A DNA stretch of 64,000 nucleotides from Acherontichlamydia pituitae (GCA_019634675.1 JAHCAX010000001.1:186001-250000), one strand, 5' to 3'. Shown: positions 26,536 through 38,109, numbered from the stretch's first letter. Translations and numbers: made by a program. The notes: generated from the letters alone by a model not told the origin.

Positions 26536-27315
26536 ATGACCGATCTAACTTCTTTAGGCAAGCTCTTAGATTTTGGAGCAATGTGCATGGAGCACCAAAA
26601 TATTAAAATTCCCAGATTGAGAGGGGTAAAAAAAGTATTCTTTCCCATGCTTGTAGCTGCACATAATTATACAGAAGGTGTTTTCAGCTTATGCAAAGAA
26701 AATCGGTCTCATCCTAGCTTTGCCCTACTGCGCCCCCTTTGCGAGAATCTAATAAATGCAAGATTCTTGTTTTGCAATAGACGAAAACATACTCATGTCA
26801 TCTTCTTGGATAGTCTATTGGAAAAGAAAAAACAGCTTGATCATGCATTGACATTTCTAAAGCAAAATCCCAATCGCTTTTCTGAAACCAACATGTCCAT
26901 AAAAGATATAGAAAAAACTCTTAAGAAGATAGCTACGCAAGAGAAAAAAGTGAAAGCAAGAATCAAGAAATTCTCTGGAAATTTGATTATGGACACTTTA
27001 GGGCGTGCGCGCCATGTAGACAAATATAATGACGACAAACATATTATGTCAACTTCCTTAGAATGGATATACATTTTGATATTTAGAAGTTTAAGCTCAC
27101 ATGTTCATATAAAATCTCACGATTTCAAGAACTATTTCAAGCTGGTAGGATCTGAAATTATAGTATTTCTAAGTGGTAACGTTGAAGAAATCGGAGAAAT
27201 ATTGCAACTTGCTGATTATTTTTACAAAGAACTCCTCAGAACATTTTTAAAGCTTTTCAAAAGCCCTTTACTGAAAAAATTTGAGAAATCATTTTGCCCT
27301 AAACTTGTTTCTTAA
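26536..27315 (+). CDS. DUF5677-like protein in an AT-rich insert
   Basis: 259 residues from the ATG at 26536; a TTG 45 bp upstream is possible, but neither has a strong ribosome binding site. Mostly helical. The segment LLRPLCENLINARFLF resembles the hallmark helix of DUF5677 proteins, and a Lys-rich coiled segment (DIEKTLKKIATQEKKVKARIKK) follows. His and Asp residues cluster in ARHVDKYNDDKH, and SHVHIKSHDF comes later. Function unknown; such proteins are often found in accessory or defence-like neighbourhoods. Base composition is much more AT-rich than nth and psd on either side, which suggests transfer. Confidence 0.55.
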   Translation: MTDLTSLGKLLDFGAMCMEHQNIKIPRLRGVKKVFFPMLVAAHNYTEGVFSLCKENRSHPSFALLRPLCENLINARFLFCNRRKHTHVIFLDSLLEKKKQLDHALTFLKQNPNRFSETNMSIKDIEKTLKKIATQEKKVKARIKKFSGNLIMDTLGRARHVDKYNDDKHIMSTSLEWIYILIFRSLSSHVHIKSHDFKNYFKLVGSEIIVFLSGNVEEIGEILQLADYFYKELLRTFLKLFKSPLLKKFEKSFCPKLVS

Positions 27316-27382
27316 TGATTATCTTAATTCAGGAGCTCTACCGTAAAAATCACTCTAATCAGAATGCAAATGAAAAAAACTT

Positions 27383-27397
27383 TGCAGCGCAATCTAA
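27383..27397 (+). repeat. Right copy of 15-bp direct repeat
   Basis: Exact copy of the nth 3' end (see 26173-26187), lying 8 bp before the psd stop codon on the other side of the insert. Confidence 0.7.
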
Positions 27398-27404
27398 TGT
27401 AGTC

Positions 27405-28316
27405 TTAGCTTCTTTTCTTAGCTAAAGGTTGGCCGAGAAGGCCGCGGACTTCCATTTTCCGAGCGGAAACTTCGACGAGGTCTTTATCAAAGACGATCCG
27501 GTTTGGTTCGAAGAGAAGGACTAAGCACGATCCGCCGAACGAAAAGTATCCCTTTTCATCCCCCTTGGAACAAGGCTGGCCTGAAGTAAAGGTCTGATGG
27601 ATGCTGCCGACATTGGTCGCGCCGATCTCGATGTAGAGGATTGAACCGAAATGCTGCGTTTCAATAACTGTTATCACCCGCTTATTTTGACTGATGATCT
27701 CTATGTTGTTCTTCAAGGCCAATGGATTGACAGAATAGAGGGGGCCATTGATCAACTGAGGAGTTCCAGGAACTCCATCGCAGGGAAAATGGAACCGGTG
27801 GTAGTCGACCGGGCATAGCCTGGCCATAGCCATAGCTCCTCCCTCAAAACGCTCGGCAAGCGAGTCATTTTTGAGCAGCTCTTTCAGAGAGAACTTCTTC
27901 CCTTTTACCCAAAAGCCATCTGCTTGCGTCATATTAGGGAAGACAAGATAACGGGCATCTGCAGGCATGATCAGCACATCGTCGCCTTGGGCAAAGGGGC
28001 GCACATTTTTCTTCAGCTTCCGGATAAAGAAATCATTGAAGGAACGGAACGCCTCGACAGGTTCGACAAATTCCAAGGGATCGATATGAAAGGCGCGGAT
28101 AAAAGGTTTGACCTTCCGGCGGCTAAAGCCGCTTTTTTGCATCGCTCCATAGATGCTGGAGAGAAACGAAATGCGGGCAACTAAGGGAAGGACAATCGCC
28201 GAGATCAGCCTGGAAAGCAATCCTTTTCCGTAGAGGATTTCTATGAAAAGCTGTCCATAGACCTTCTCTTTTTCTTCTTTTTGGGTCAATCGATCGACAT
28301 AGGTGATATCAGACAT
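27405..28316 (-). CDS. psd: Phosphatidylserine decarboxylase proenzyme
   Basis: 303 residues. Converts phosphatidylserine to phosphatidylethanolamine at the inner membrane. Seen: RSFNDFFIRKLK, PADARY, CPVDYHRFHFPCDG with the active-site His, and near the C terminus YFSFGGSCLVLLFE. Autocleavage there at Gly-Ser would create the pyruvoyl group on the alpha chain; the site is GGS rather than the Escherichia coli LGST. I recall psd near mnmE and nth in Chlamydia, which fits here apart from the insert. Confidence 0.95.
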   Translation of the reverse strand: MSDITYVDRLTQKEEKEKVYGQLFIEILYGKGLLSRLISAIVLPLVARISFLSSIYGAMQKSGFSRRKVKPFIRAFHIDPLEFVEPVEAFRSFNDFFIRKLKKNVRPFAQGDDVLIMPADARYLVFPNMTQADGFWVKGKKFSLKELLKNDSLAERFEGGAMAMARLCPVDYHRFHFPCDGVPGTPQLINGPLYSVNPLALKNNIEIISQNKRVITVIETQHFGSILYIEIGATNVGSIHQTFTSGQPCSKGDEKGYFSFGGSCLVLLFEPNRIVFDKDLVEVSARKMEVRGLLGQPLAKKRS

Positions 28317-28325
28317 AGGAGGTTC

Positions 28326-28739
28326 TTAAGGGCGTTTAATCGCATTTTTCCCGGCAATCGATGAAAAGACGGTCAATTCGTCGAGATAGTCCTTCGAAAA
28401 ATGAAACTGGAGGTGTTGGTTGTTAATGATGTCTAAGATTTCGCGGGCGGTGCGCACCATGGTGCTGGCAGTTTTTTTGGACTGATCCCCTTGAATAAAC
28501 GACTCTTTGAGCTGTTTGAAGCGGATCATGAGTTCTTTCAGATGCTGCTGCATTCTTAATTGGTCTTCCGTCACCTGGATCAGCCGCTCGGCCACTGCCA
28601 CCTCGTCCTCATCTGTTACAGGCAGCGCGGTCTTTAACAGAGAAGATTGGGGAATGACAATTGGATGGGACGTCTCTGCAACCCCGGAAAGAGGCGCTAT
28701 TCCTAAAGCAACAAGGATCATCTTACGAAAGAGGTTCAT
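28326..28739 (-). CDS. Small exported helical protein, unknown function
   Basis: 137 residues with a signal peptide (MNLFRKMILVALGIAPLSGVAET, Ala-x-Ala-like end at GVA). The mature part is largely alpha-helical with a Gln/Lys-rich stretch (TEDQLRMQQHLKELMIRFKQ) that could form a coiled coil. I recognise no family. It lies 9 bp upstream of psd on the same strand and is probably cotranscribed with it. The ribosome binding site is weak. Confidence 0.6.
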   Translation of the reverse strand: MNLFRKMILVALGIAPLSGVAETSHPIVIPQSSLLKTALPVTDEDEVAVAERLIQVTEDQLRMQQHLKELMIRFKQLKESFIQGDQSKKTASTMVRTAREILDIINNQHLQFHFSKDYLDELTVFSSIAGKNAIKRP

Positions 28740-29109
28740 GCAAAAAACTTAAAGCCTAAGGAAATTTGTTGTTAAAAGCAGTCCTCTATCCTACTGCCTC
28801 TAGGACTTAAGCTGAAAAAACCGCTCTTCCTTAACCCCTCCGAACGACTTAGCCTATTTGGCCAAGGTAGTCGTCACAGAAGGCTTAGGTTTTGCTGGCT
28901 TTTTCTCCGACATCGATTTCTTGATCAGAACCAAAATCAGGCTTAATGACAAGGGAAATTTCCTCAAAAAATTTCACTTTCTATACGAGGCCCGGCCACC
29001 TTGGCAGGGCCCCGCAACTAAGGGGCATTTTTAGTGCTCCCGCTTGATAAAAGCAGATAACAGAATCGTCGATTTTCGTCATTTCGATCCACAAAAATCT
29101 GTCCGTTCC
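28740..29109. other. 370-bp spacer without a recognised gene
   Basis: No coding frame is convincing here. It contains several short stem-loop candidates, for example ACGACT / AGTCGT around 28847-28877 and a GC-rich segment near 29000 (GGCCCGGCCACC and GGCAGGGCCCC). A structured small RNA is possible, but I cannot match a known family. Confidence 0.3.
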
Positions 29110-29550
29110 CTATCCGTTTTTTATAGGAATCCTTTTTTTCTTTACCTCTTTGCCCTTGGCCTTGGCAAAGGCCACTTTTAAAACCCCGTTTTTGCAGACC
29201 GCCTCCGGCTGCCGGCTCTCGTCAACATTGCCGGGGACGGCTATGCGATAGGAAAAGGAGCTGGTCGCCTTTCTATAGTACTTTTTCTTCTTATCTTCCG
29301 TCTCTTCCTTCTTCTCTCCTCTAATCCAAAGGACCCCTTTTTCAAAGCTCATCTCAATCTCATCCGCTTTAATGCCAGGGACAGAAGCCTCGATATAGAC
29401 ATTTTTTTCATCTTCCGAAACTGACAGACCGGATGCATCGCTGAAATGCTGGAGCATCCCCTCAGCCTCTTCGCCAAACCCCATCAATGAAAAGGGAAAG
29501 CGTACGTGAGGAAAAGAAAAAGGAACGTAACGAGTTGGTTTTTCAGCCAT
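29110..29550 (-). CDS. Small heat shock protein, Hsp20 / alpha-crystallin family
   Basis: 146 residues from the ATG at 29548-29550, which has GGAGGT 9 nt upstream; an ATG 39 bp earlier lacks such a site. The alpha-crystallin domain covers about residues 45-140: NVYIEASVPGIKADEIEMSF, a charged loop (KKEETEDKKKKYYRKATSSF), and VCKNGVLKVAFAKAKG, the A-x-x-x-n-G-v-L signature region. The C-terminal IPI (KKRIPIKNG) is the I-x-I anchor for oligomers. ATP-independent holdase chaperone. No CIRCE element was seen upstream. Confidence 0.92.
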   Translation of the reverse strand: MAEKPTRYVPFSFPHVRFPFSLMGFGEEAEGMLQHFSDASGLSVSEDEKNVYIEASVPGIKADEIEMSFEKGVLWIRGEKKEETEDKKKKYYRKATSSFSYRIAVPGNVDESRQPEAVCKNGVLKVAFAKAKGKEVKKKRIPIKNG

Positions 29551-29584
29551 AGAATAAGACCTCCATAAAAGTAGATACGCAATA

Positions 29585-29612
29585 ACCATAATTAAAATTA
29601 TAATTTTGTCAA
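29585..29612 (-). promoter_or_regulatory. Predicted promoter of the hsp20 gene
   Basis: Minus-strand TTGACA (29607-29612), 16 nt, then TATGGT (29585-29590), about 35 bp before the start codon. The -35 is a perfect consensus; the -10 is fair. Confidence 0.45.
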
Positions 29613-29795
29613 CGCATCCTAAATTGCAATTTTAAGCCCAACAGAGTAAAATAGATCTCCTGGGAAACCTGCGATAAGCAGATGATATACGGGCGTTCAA
29701 ATTCAAATTTCATGCGCTTATCCCGACAAGCCTTGAAAGAAATACACTGATCCCCTAGCCTTGTAACGACGTCGTTTAAGCATAGGAATTTCAAC

Positions 29796-32768
<2,973 letters not shown>

Positions 32769-32799
32769 TTTGATTTAATTAATTAAAATCGATTTTATA

Positions 32800-32828
32800 T
32801 TGCTATTAGAATGTGAATTAGATATAAT
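32800..32828 (+). promoter_or_regulatory. Predicted promoter of the 32.9-34.7 kb gene cluster
   Basis: TTGCTA (32800-32805), a 17-nt spacer and a perfect TATAAT (32823-32828) lie 43 bp before the ATG at 32871. The separate promoter suggests that the cluster is not simply read through from secA. Confidence 0.5.
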
Positions 32829-32870
32829 TTCGCAGATTTTTTAAATAACAAAAAAAACTGTGAGAGAATT

Positions 32871-33335
32871 ATGTCTATTCTTGATCAAGTGAAACCTTAT
32901 GAATCATTTTCATTATGGGGCACGCAAGCTGTTCTGAAATTTCGAACAGCCAATGAGCCGATGCACCAAAAAATCACGCGGGTCATCCTTTCAGAAGCCG
33001 CTTTTGCCGGACTTGCTTTAGCAGGAGTCGTTGAAACTGTCGTCAAGGCCCTTCTGTTTGCCGTTGTAAAGACGATCTCCTTCTTCCATCCTGATCGGGA
33101 AGGTTTCCGCAATTATATCGTTTTAGACGCCCTCAAATACTTTACATTCTCAGCTGTCGGCACCGCTCAAGCGGCCACAGCCCTTGTCTGCAATTTCCTA
33201 CCCGATGAAACAGCGGACCCTGTTTACACAACCGTTGTCAACGCCGTCGGCAAATCAACTATTTGCTGTGCAGGCGAGTTCGACGACCGGACAACAAGCG
33301 GTACACCTGTCAGCTGGCTTTCAACAACAACTTAA
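32871..33335 (+). CDS. Lineage-specific small protein with hydrophobic centre
   Basis: 154 residues, GAGAG before the ATG. Two hydrophobic helices in the middle (about residues 42-66, AAFAGLALAGVVETVVKALLFAVV, and 86-110, LKYFTFSAVGTAQAATALVC) form a bilobed pattern. Paired hydrophobic helices of this kind recur in chlamydial inclusion-membrane proteins, but the segments here are short and the resemblance may be accidental. No family recognised. First gene of a three-gene cluster with its own promoter. Confidence 0.55.
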   Translation: MSILDQVKPYESFSLWGTQAVLKFRTANEPMHQKITRVILSEAAFAGLALAGVVETVVKALLFAVVKTISFFHPDREGFRNYIVLDALKYFTFSAVGTAQAATALVCNFLPDETADPVYTTVVNAVGKSTICCAGEFDDRTTSGTPVSWLSTTT

Positions 33336-33370
33336 ACACATGAAAACATCAAAACTGGAGAACTGATCTT

Positions 33371-34075
33371 ATGGCAACCGTTAGCAACACTCTACAAGCA
33401 GCGCCCGACTTTTCCCGTTTAACTCCTGAAGACCGCCATCTTCAGACTGATTACGAGACCTTCTTCGAATGGACCAATACAGAAAACATCACAAGCTATG
33501 CCAATGGAGCAAGCCTTACCAACTTGACATCGCTTGCCGATCGGATCTTAAGCGCCATTGAGCGAGCTAACCCTTTCTGGCCGCAAGGCGAAGATCGAGT
33601 AGACCAACCGACTGCAATCCGCGCAAGGCAGTGGCAGATGGACCGTCTCTCTGATGTGAAGGAAAGGTTGGGGCAAGCCGTTGATCAAAAACGAAGCTAC
33701 TACGAGAACCACTGGTTCGGGATCGTTACCCAGTACTTCTTAAAGTGCTTCTGCATGTGGAACGATGGTAACACCGCGGCGATCACCACAGCAGAGGACT
33801 TCCTTCTGCGCTACGACAGCCGCTATCCAGTGAGACGACACTCTGATGTTATGCAATGTGTCCCTTATACGGGCTCTTATGATCAGCAATATTACTTTTT
33901 CTTCCTGACGCCATTCACTTGGCTGCAAGACAACCTCGATTTAACTCGGTTCTACAACTATAATCCACCTGCTCGAGTCATTAATGTGATTCCCGATAGG
34001 AGCTTATTATTGCCCGAATCGGAGACTCGTCCGCCAAGAGGGCCGACACCATTACTAAATTTCATGAGAGTATAA
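33371..34075 (+). CDS. Unknown protein, paralogue of the next gene
   Basis: 234 residues. Clearly paralogous to the 34095 gene: FFEWTNTENITSYANGASL against FFELTAPENIENYANGANL, RLSDVKERLGQAV against RLSEVKERLSQAV, MWNDGNTAAITTAEDFLL against MWNNGDTAAIVTAENFLL, and DLTRFYNYNP against DLSRFYNYNP. Cys-rich and aromatic in the middle (FLKCFCMW). No signal peptide, no known domain. ACTGGAGAAC upstream gives a usable ribosome binding site. Probably an accessory, lineage-restricted protein. Confidence 0.6.
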   Translation: MATVSNTLQAAPDFSRLTPEDRHLQTDYETFFEWTNTENITSYANGASLTNLTSLADRILSAIERANPFWPQGEDRVDQPTAIRARQWQMDRLSDVKERLGQAVDQKRSYYENHWFGIVTQYFLKCFCMWNDGNTAAITTAEDFLLRYDSRYPVRRHSDVMQCVPYTGSYDQQYYFFFLTPFTWLQDNLDLTRFYNYNPPARVINVIPDRSLLLPESETRPPRGPTPLLNFMRV

Positions 34076-34094
34076 CTTTTAAGGGGACAAAACA

Positions 34095-34721
34095 ATGATG
34101 GCAACAACACCTAATCCGCTGAACGTAGCGCCTGACTTCACCCAAGTGCGCGACTCTGCGAGAGAAGTATACTTGCAATTTTTTGAATTAACAGCACCGG
34201 AAAACATCGAAAATTATGCAAATGGGGCCAATTTGGAATCATTAGCAGAATTAGCTTCTCGCTGTCGAAATATCATTGAAGGTACCTGCCCTATTATCGA
34301 TGGACAACAGCAATGGAAGCTCAACCGTCTTTCCGAAGTAAAAGAGAGATTGTCCCAAGCTGTGGAATGCAAAAGACGCTATTACGACAACCATATCTTT
34401 GGCATCGTCACCAAGTACGTCCTCCAGTTTCTCGATTGCTTTGGGTTCAAAATGTGGAATAATGGCGATACAGCGGCAATTGTAACTGCAGAGAACTTCC
34501 TGCTTTTTTGGGACTCTAGAGCGCCTGTGTACATAATCACCAACCCAGAAAGCTCACAATATGGAGAGTATCAGCGGCGGCAAGACTTCCCACCAAGAAG
34601 GGATATAGGAGATACTCCTATTGATCTGAGCCGGTTCTATAACTACAACCCCAGAAGAACGATTGAAGTCCCAGGATATCCTGATAACGTACGGATCAAC
34701 TACGCAGAGTTGAGAGCTTAG
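34095..34721 (+). CDS. Unknown protein, paralogue of the previous gene
   Basis: 208 residues with AGGGG before the ATG, 19 bp after its paralogue. It shares the NYANGA, EVKERL, MWNNGDTAAI and RFYNYNP blocks but lacks the acidic/Trp insert of the neighbour near residue 70. The arrangement reads as a local tandem duplication. Function unknown. A very strong hairpin terminator follows at once. Confidence 0.6.
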   Translation: MMATTPNPLNVAPDFTQVRDSAREVYLQFFELTAPENIENYANGANLESLAELASRCRNIIEGTCPIIDGQQQWKLNRLSEVKERLSQAVECKRRYYDNHIFGIVTKYVLQFLDCFGFKMWNNGDTAAIVTAENFLLFWDSRAPVYIITNPESSQYGEYQRRQDFPPRRDIGDTPIDLSRFYNYNPRRTIEVPGYPDNVRINYAELRA

Positions 34722-34743
34722 TCGATCTCAAGCGGATCTAAAG

Positions 34744-34818
34744 AAAAAACAACAGGATATTAGGAAGGACAGGATGATGAATTGATATCCTGTCCTTCCT
34801 AATATCCTGTTGTTTTTT
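34744..34818. terminator. Bidirectional rho-independent terminator, 32-bp perfect stem
   Basis: Arms 34744-34775 and 34787-34818 are perfectly complementary over 32 bp with an 11-nt loop. A-rich on the left and T-rich on the right, the stem ends in a T run on both strands. It lies between the convergent ends of the 34095 gene and the zinc-ribbon gene. Confidence 0.92.
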
Positions 34819-34829
34819 TAGCTAATGGC

Positions 34830-35378
34830 TTATTTCAGCTGGCTTGCCTTTTTATAGCCGAAGAAAACAAGCGGCAATGCAGCCAAGCAATAGACGAACC
34901 AGTAGCTGCTGTCCCATTCCAGGCGCAAATACCCTTTGTCTGAGAAAAAGAGCTGGAGCAGCCCAAGCATCAGTAAATTAGCGCCAATGGACAGGAGCAA
35001 AATCGGCCAAAAGCTTGTCTTTTCCTCTGTCATCTGCTGCTCCTCTTGCATTTCAGGAGGGATGGAAGGGATGCCGAGCGGAGCGGAAGAATGGAACCTT
35101 TTCTCTGGAGCCACATCTTTAAAAGAATCTGCTTGTTTCATAAATGATGAACCTTGTTTCAGATCTGAATGCATATATCCGGGATTTTTAGCAGAATAAG
35201 AGGGAGAATAGGGAGCTGTTAAGCTCTCCTGAAGCGACTGCTGCCGATGAAACTGCGCATCTTCATCTGCAGTTTGCAAGATCACCTGTTCAGAAGCGCA
35301 ATAGGGGCATAAGTCCGCATCAAGCGGGATCCTGCCATCGCACTGGCTGCACATTTTTTGACGGTCTTTGTGATTCAT
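34830..35378 (-). CDS. Zinc-ribbon membrane protein, unknown function
   Basis: 182 residues from the ATG at 35376-35378, preceded by GAGG. The N terminus has two CxxC pairs (KMCSQCDGRIP and DLCPYCASEQ), a rubredoxin-type zinc ribbon. A low-complexity Ser/Gln/Pro linker follows. The C terminus has two transmembrane helices (LLSIGANLLMLGLLQLFF and YWFVYCLAALPLVFFGY). The ribbon would be cytoplasmic if both termini face inward. No specific function can be assigned. Confidence 0.65.
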   Translation of the reverse strand: MNHKDRQKMCSQCDGRIPLDADLCPYCASEQVILQTADEDAQFHRQQSLQESLTAPYSPSYSAKNPGYMHSDLKQGSSFMKQADSFKDVAPEKRFHSSAPLGIPSIPPEMQEEQQMTEEKTSFWPILLLSIGANLLMLGLLQLFFSDKGYLRLEWDSSYWFVYCLAALPLVFFGYKKASQLK

Positions 35379-35510
35379 AAGGCCTCGTCTTCTAAGGCAA
35401 GAATAAAAAACTTTCTGCCAAAGGACTGCTGTTTCCTTCATCTTGTCACAGCCCAGCCAAAATTTTCTAGTTTTTTTGGACTTGTAGGTTTGCAAGCGGA
35501 CTCAAAAGCA

Positions 35511-35685
35511 TATACACAAATGATCTCAAAAGCTGGTTTTTGGGCTGCGCCAAACATCCGCATCTCTTGGAACCGGCTGCATCGCCCAACTTGATCAAGT
35601 TGAGCTGCTTCGCCGCCGCTTCACTGTTCCAAATCTGCGGCGTTGGCTTTGCCAAATTCCCAACTTTTGAGATCATTTGTGTATA
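35511..35685. repeat. Palindromic miniature element, family B, 175 bp
   Basis: Ends TATACACAAATGATCTCAAAAG (35511 on) are repeated inverted at the right end (to 35685). The core carries AACTTGATCAAGTTGAGCTGCTTCG and TTGCCAAATTCCCAA, closely matching the core of the element nested at 57852-58022, and ends similar to that at 50209-50286. It lies upstream of lpdA, in the 376-bp spacer between divergent genes; no open frame inside. Confidence 0.8.
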
Positions 35686-35754
35686 GAAGAATTTCCTCGG
35701 TTCAGATAAAATCGACCTTAATAAAATAAATTGAGAGCTGGAGACAGTTGACTT

Positions 35755-37158
35755 ATGGAAAGAAAAGAATTTGATATTGCGGTGATCGGAGCGGGCCCTG
35801 GCGGATACGTCGCAGCCATTAAGGCGGCCCAAGAAGGACTCAAGGTCTGCCTGATTGAAAAAGGATATTTGGGGGGCACTTGCCTGAACGTGGGCTGCAT
35901 CCCGACAAAGACCCTTCTGGCCAACGCCGCTGTCTACCATAAAATGACCCATGCGGCCGACTTCGGGATCATCACCGGCCCTATCTCCTTTGACTACTCC
36001 AAAATGAAAACGCGCAAAGACGGCGTAGTCGACCAGATCCGAAAAAGCTTAGGAGGACTCCTGCAGTCGAACGGGATCACGATCCTGCGCGGGACCGCAG
36101 AGTATCTCTCGCCTCGTGAAATTAAAGTCAAAGGCGACGAAAACGTTCTGGTCTATGCCCACAAATCGATTATTGCGACCGGCTCGGAACCTCTTGACAT
36201 CCCAGCCTTCCCCTGCGACCACAAAAAAATCTTTAATTCCAGCTCGATCCTGGAGCAAACATCCCTTCCCAAAACCCTTGCGATCATCGGCGGCGGCTAC
36301 ATCGGCTGCGAGTTCGCCTCCCTTTACGCCGAGCTGGGAATCAAAGTGATCATCCTAGAAGCCCTCCCTTCGATCCTATTCCTGCAGGGAAAAAGCATCG
36401 CAGAGACGCTGACACGGGCGTTTACCAAAAAGGGGATCGAGATCAACACGAACGTCATGGTCGAAGGGATCGATCATACGGCAGAGGGATTGAGCATCCG
36501 CTTAAAGGACAAGCCTCCTGTCGCCTGCGACATGGCCTTAGTCTCCGTCGGCAGGAAGATCATCTCTCAAGGGCTCGGGCTTGAAAAGGCCGGGGTGATC
36601 ACGGGAGACAAAGGAGCGATCGTCGTCAACGAAAAGATGGAGACCAACGTCCCGGGAATCTACGCTATCGGCGATGTCACAGGAAAATTTTTACTGGCCC
36701 ACGTCGCCTCCCACCAGGGGATCATCGCCGCAGCCAATGCGATCGGCAACGAAGCTAAGATGCACTACAATGCCGTGCCTGCTGTGATCTTCACAATGCC
36801 TGAAATCGCCACTGTCGGAATGACGCTGGAACAAGCTCAGGAATCAGGGTTCGATGCGGCTGTCGGGAAATTTCCTTTCCAAGCGCTTGGGAAATCGGTT
36901 GCCACAAGGGAAACTGAAGGGTTCGCCCAAGTCGTCATTGATAGAAAGACTGGCCAGATCTTAGGCGCCCAAGTGGTCGGCCACGAAGCTGCCACGTTGA
37001 TTGCAGAAATGGGTCTTGCGATCGCTAATGAGCTGACGATCGAGTGCATCTCCGACACGATCCATGCCCACCCGACCGTAGCGGAAGTGTGGATGGAAGC
37101 GGCATTGCTAGCCAATGACACGCCGATCCACTTTCCGCCTAAAGTTAAAAAGGGATAA
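35755..37158 (+). CDS. lpdA: Dihydrolipoamide dehydrogenase (E3)
   Basis: 467 residues. FAD enzyme that reoxidises lipoamide in 2-oxoacid dehydrogenase complexes. Seen: IAVIGAGPGGYVAA (FAD), the redox disulfide GGTCLNVGC (Cys43, Cys48), GGGYIGCEFASLYAELG (NAD), YAIGDV, and HAHPTVAE with the His-Glu pair. Followed directly by lipA, an order also known in Chlamydia. Confidence 0.97.
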   Translation: MERKEFDIAVIGAGPGGYVAAIKAAQEGLKVCLIEKGYLGGTCLNVGCIPTKTLLANAAVYHKMTHAADFGIITGPISFDYSKMKTRKDGVVDQIRKSLGGLLQSNGITILRGTAEYLSPREIKVKGDENVLVYAHKSIIATGSEPLDIPAFPCDHKKIFNSSSILEQTSLPKTLAIIGGGYIGCEFASLYAELGIKVIILEALPSILFLQGKSIAETLTRAFTKKGIEINTNVMVEGIDHTAEGLSIRLKDKPPVACDMALVSVGRKIISQGLGLEKAGVITGDKGAIVVNEKMETNVPGIYAIGDVTGKFLLAHVASHQGIIAAANAIGNEAKMHYNAVPAVIFTMPEIATVGMTLEQAQESGFDAAVGKFPFQALGKSVATRETEGFAQVVIDRKTGQILGAQVVGHEAATLIAEMGLAIANELTIECISDTIHAHPTVAEVWMEAALLANDTPIHFPPKVKKG

Positions 37159-38109
37159 ATGGATAAAGAAGAGCTGTTCGATCACCGCCCCCAAGTGAAA
37201 AAGCTCAACATTCTGCCTGAAAACCCAGAGCAAAATGCAGAGGAAAAAGCGGTCCAGCTCGGCCGCTTTCCCTCTTGGCTTCATAGGAAGCTTCCAACAG
37301 GCGGCAACCTCTTCAAGACCAACGCCATTTTAGACAAGTACCGTTTGAACACAGTCTGCGAAGAGGCGAAATGCCCGAACCGCTTTGAGTGCTATTCCCA
37401 TAAGACAGCAACGTTTTTAGCATTAGGAAAAGAGTGCACGCGCAACTGCGGATTTTGCGACATCGATTTTTCCAAAACTCCTAAAGCTCCTGAGGAAGAC
37501 GAGTCGGAACGGATAGCCCTTTCCTGCAAAGACCTGGGACTGAAGCATGTCGTGATTACAATGGTCGCCCGCGACGACCTTGCCGACAAAGGCGCAGCCC
37601 ACATTGCAGCCATCATCCGCGCCGTCCGGCAAGAATGCAAAGGCGTCACTATGGAAGTGCTGACCTCCGATTTTTCAGGCGATTTTGAAGCGATCGATAC
37701 GGTTCTTCATGAAAAGCCCGACGTCTATAACCATAACATCGAAACGGTAAGGCGCCTGACGCCCCGCGTCCGGCATCGCGCAACCTACGACCGCACCCTA
37801 GAGGTCCTCCGTTATGTCAAAAACAGCGGAAAAGCTCCTTTTGTCAAATCAGGGCTCATGGTCGGGCTTGGAGAAAATGAAGAAGAAGTCTTTGAGACGA
37901 TCGACGACCTCTATCGCGCAGGATGCGATGTGATCACGATCGGACAATACCTGCAAGCCGACCGGCGCAAGCTGCTTGTAAAAGCCTTCATCACTCCTGA
38001 TCAGTTCAAGAAGTATGAAGAATACGGCTTAAGGGCCGGTGTCAAGCAAATGGTCTGCGGCCCGTTTGTCCGATCCAGCTATCACGCCCACGACGTACTA
38101 AAAACCTGA
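37159..38109 (+). CDS. lipA: Lipoyl synthase (radical SAM)
   Basis: 316 residues. Inserts two sulfur atoms into protein-bound octanoate. Auxiliary-cluster cysteines are in VCEEAKCPNRFEC (Cys67, 72, 78) and the radical SAM cluster in CTRNCGFC (Cys93, 97, 100). RSSYHA near the C terminus supplies the Ser ligand typical of LipA. The ATG follows the lpdA stop with no gap. The stop codon lies inside the left arm of a palindrome. Confidence 0.97.
   Translation: MDKEELFDHRPQVKKLNILPENPEQNAEEKAVQLGRFPSWLHRKLPTGGNLFKTNAILDKYRLNTVCEEAKCPNRFECYSHKTATFLALGKECTRNCGFCDIDFSKTPKAPEEDESERIALSCKDLGLKHVVITMVARDDLADKGAAHIAAIIRAVRQECKGVTMEVLTSDFSGDFEAIDTVLHEKPDVYNHNIETVRRLTPRVRHRATYDRTLEVLRYVKNSGKAPFVKSGLMVGLGENEEEVFETIDDLYRAGCDVITIGQYLQADRRKLLVKAFITPDQFKKYEEYGLRAGVKQMVCGPFVRSSYHAHDVLKT

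Noticed and set aside
28847..28900. Possible tRNA or small stable RNA in the 370-bp spacer
   Set aside because: No T-loop GTTCGA-type sequence or cloverleaf could be assembled; only isolated short stems.
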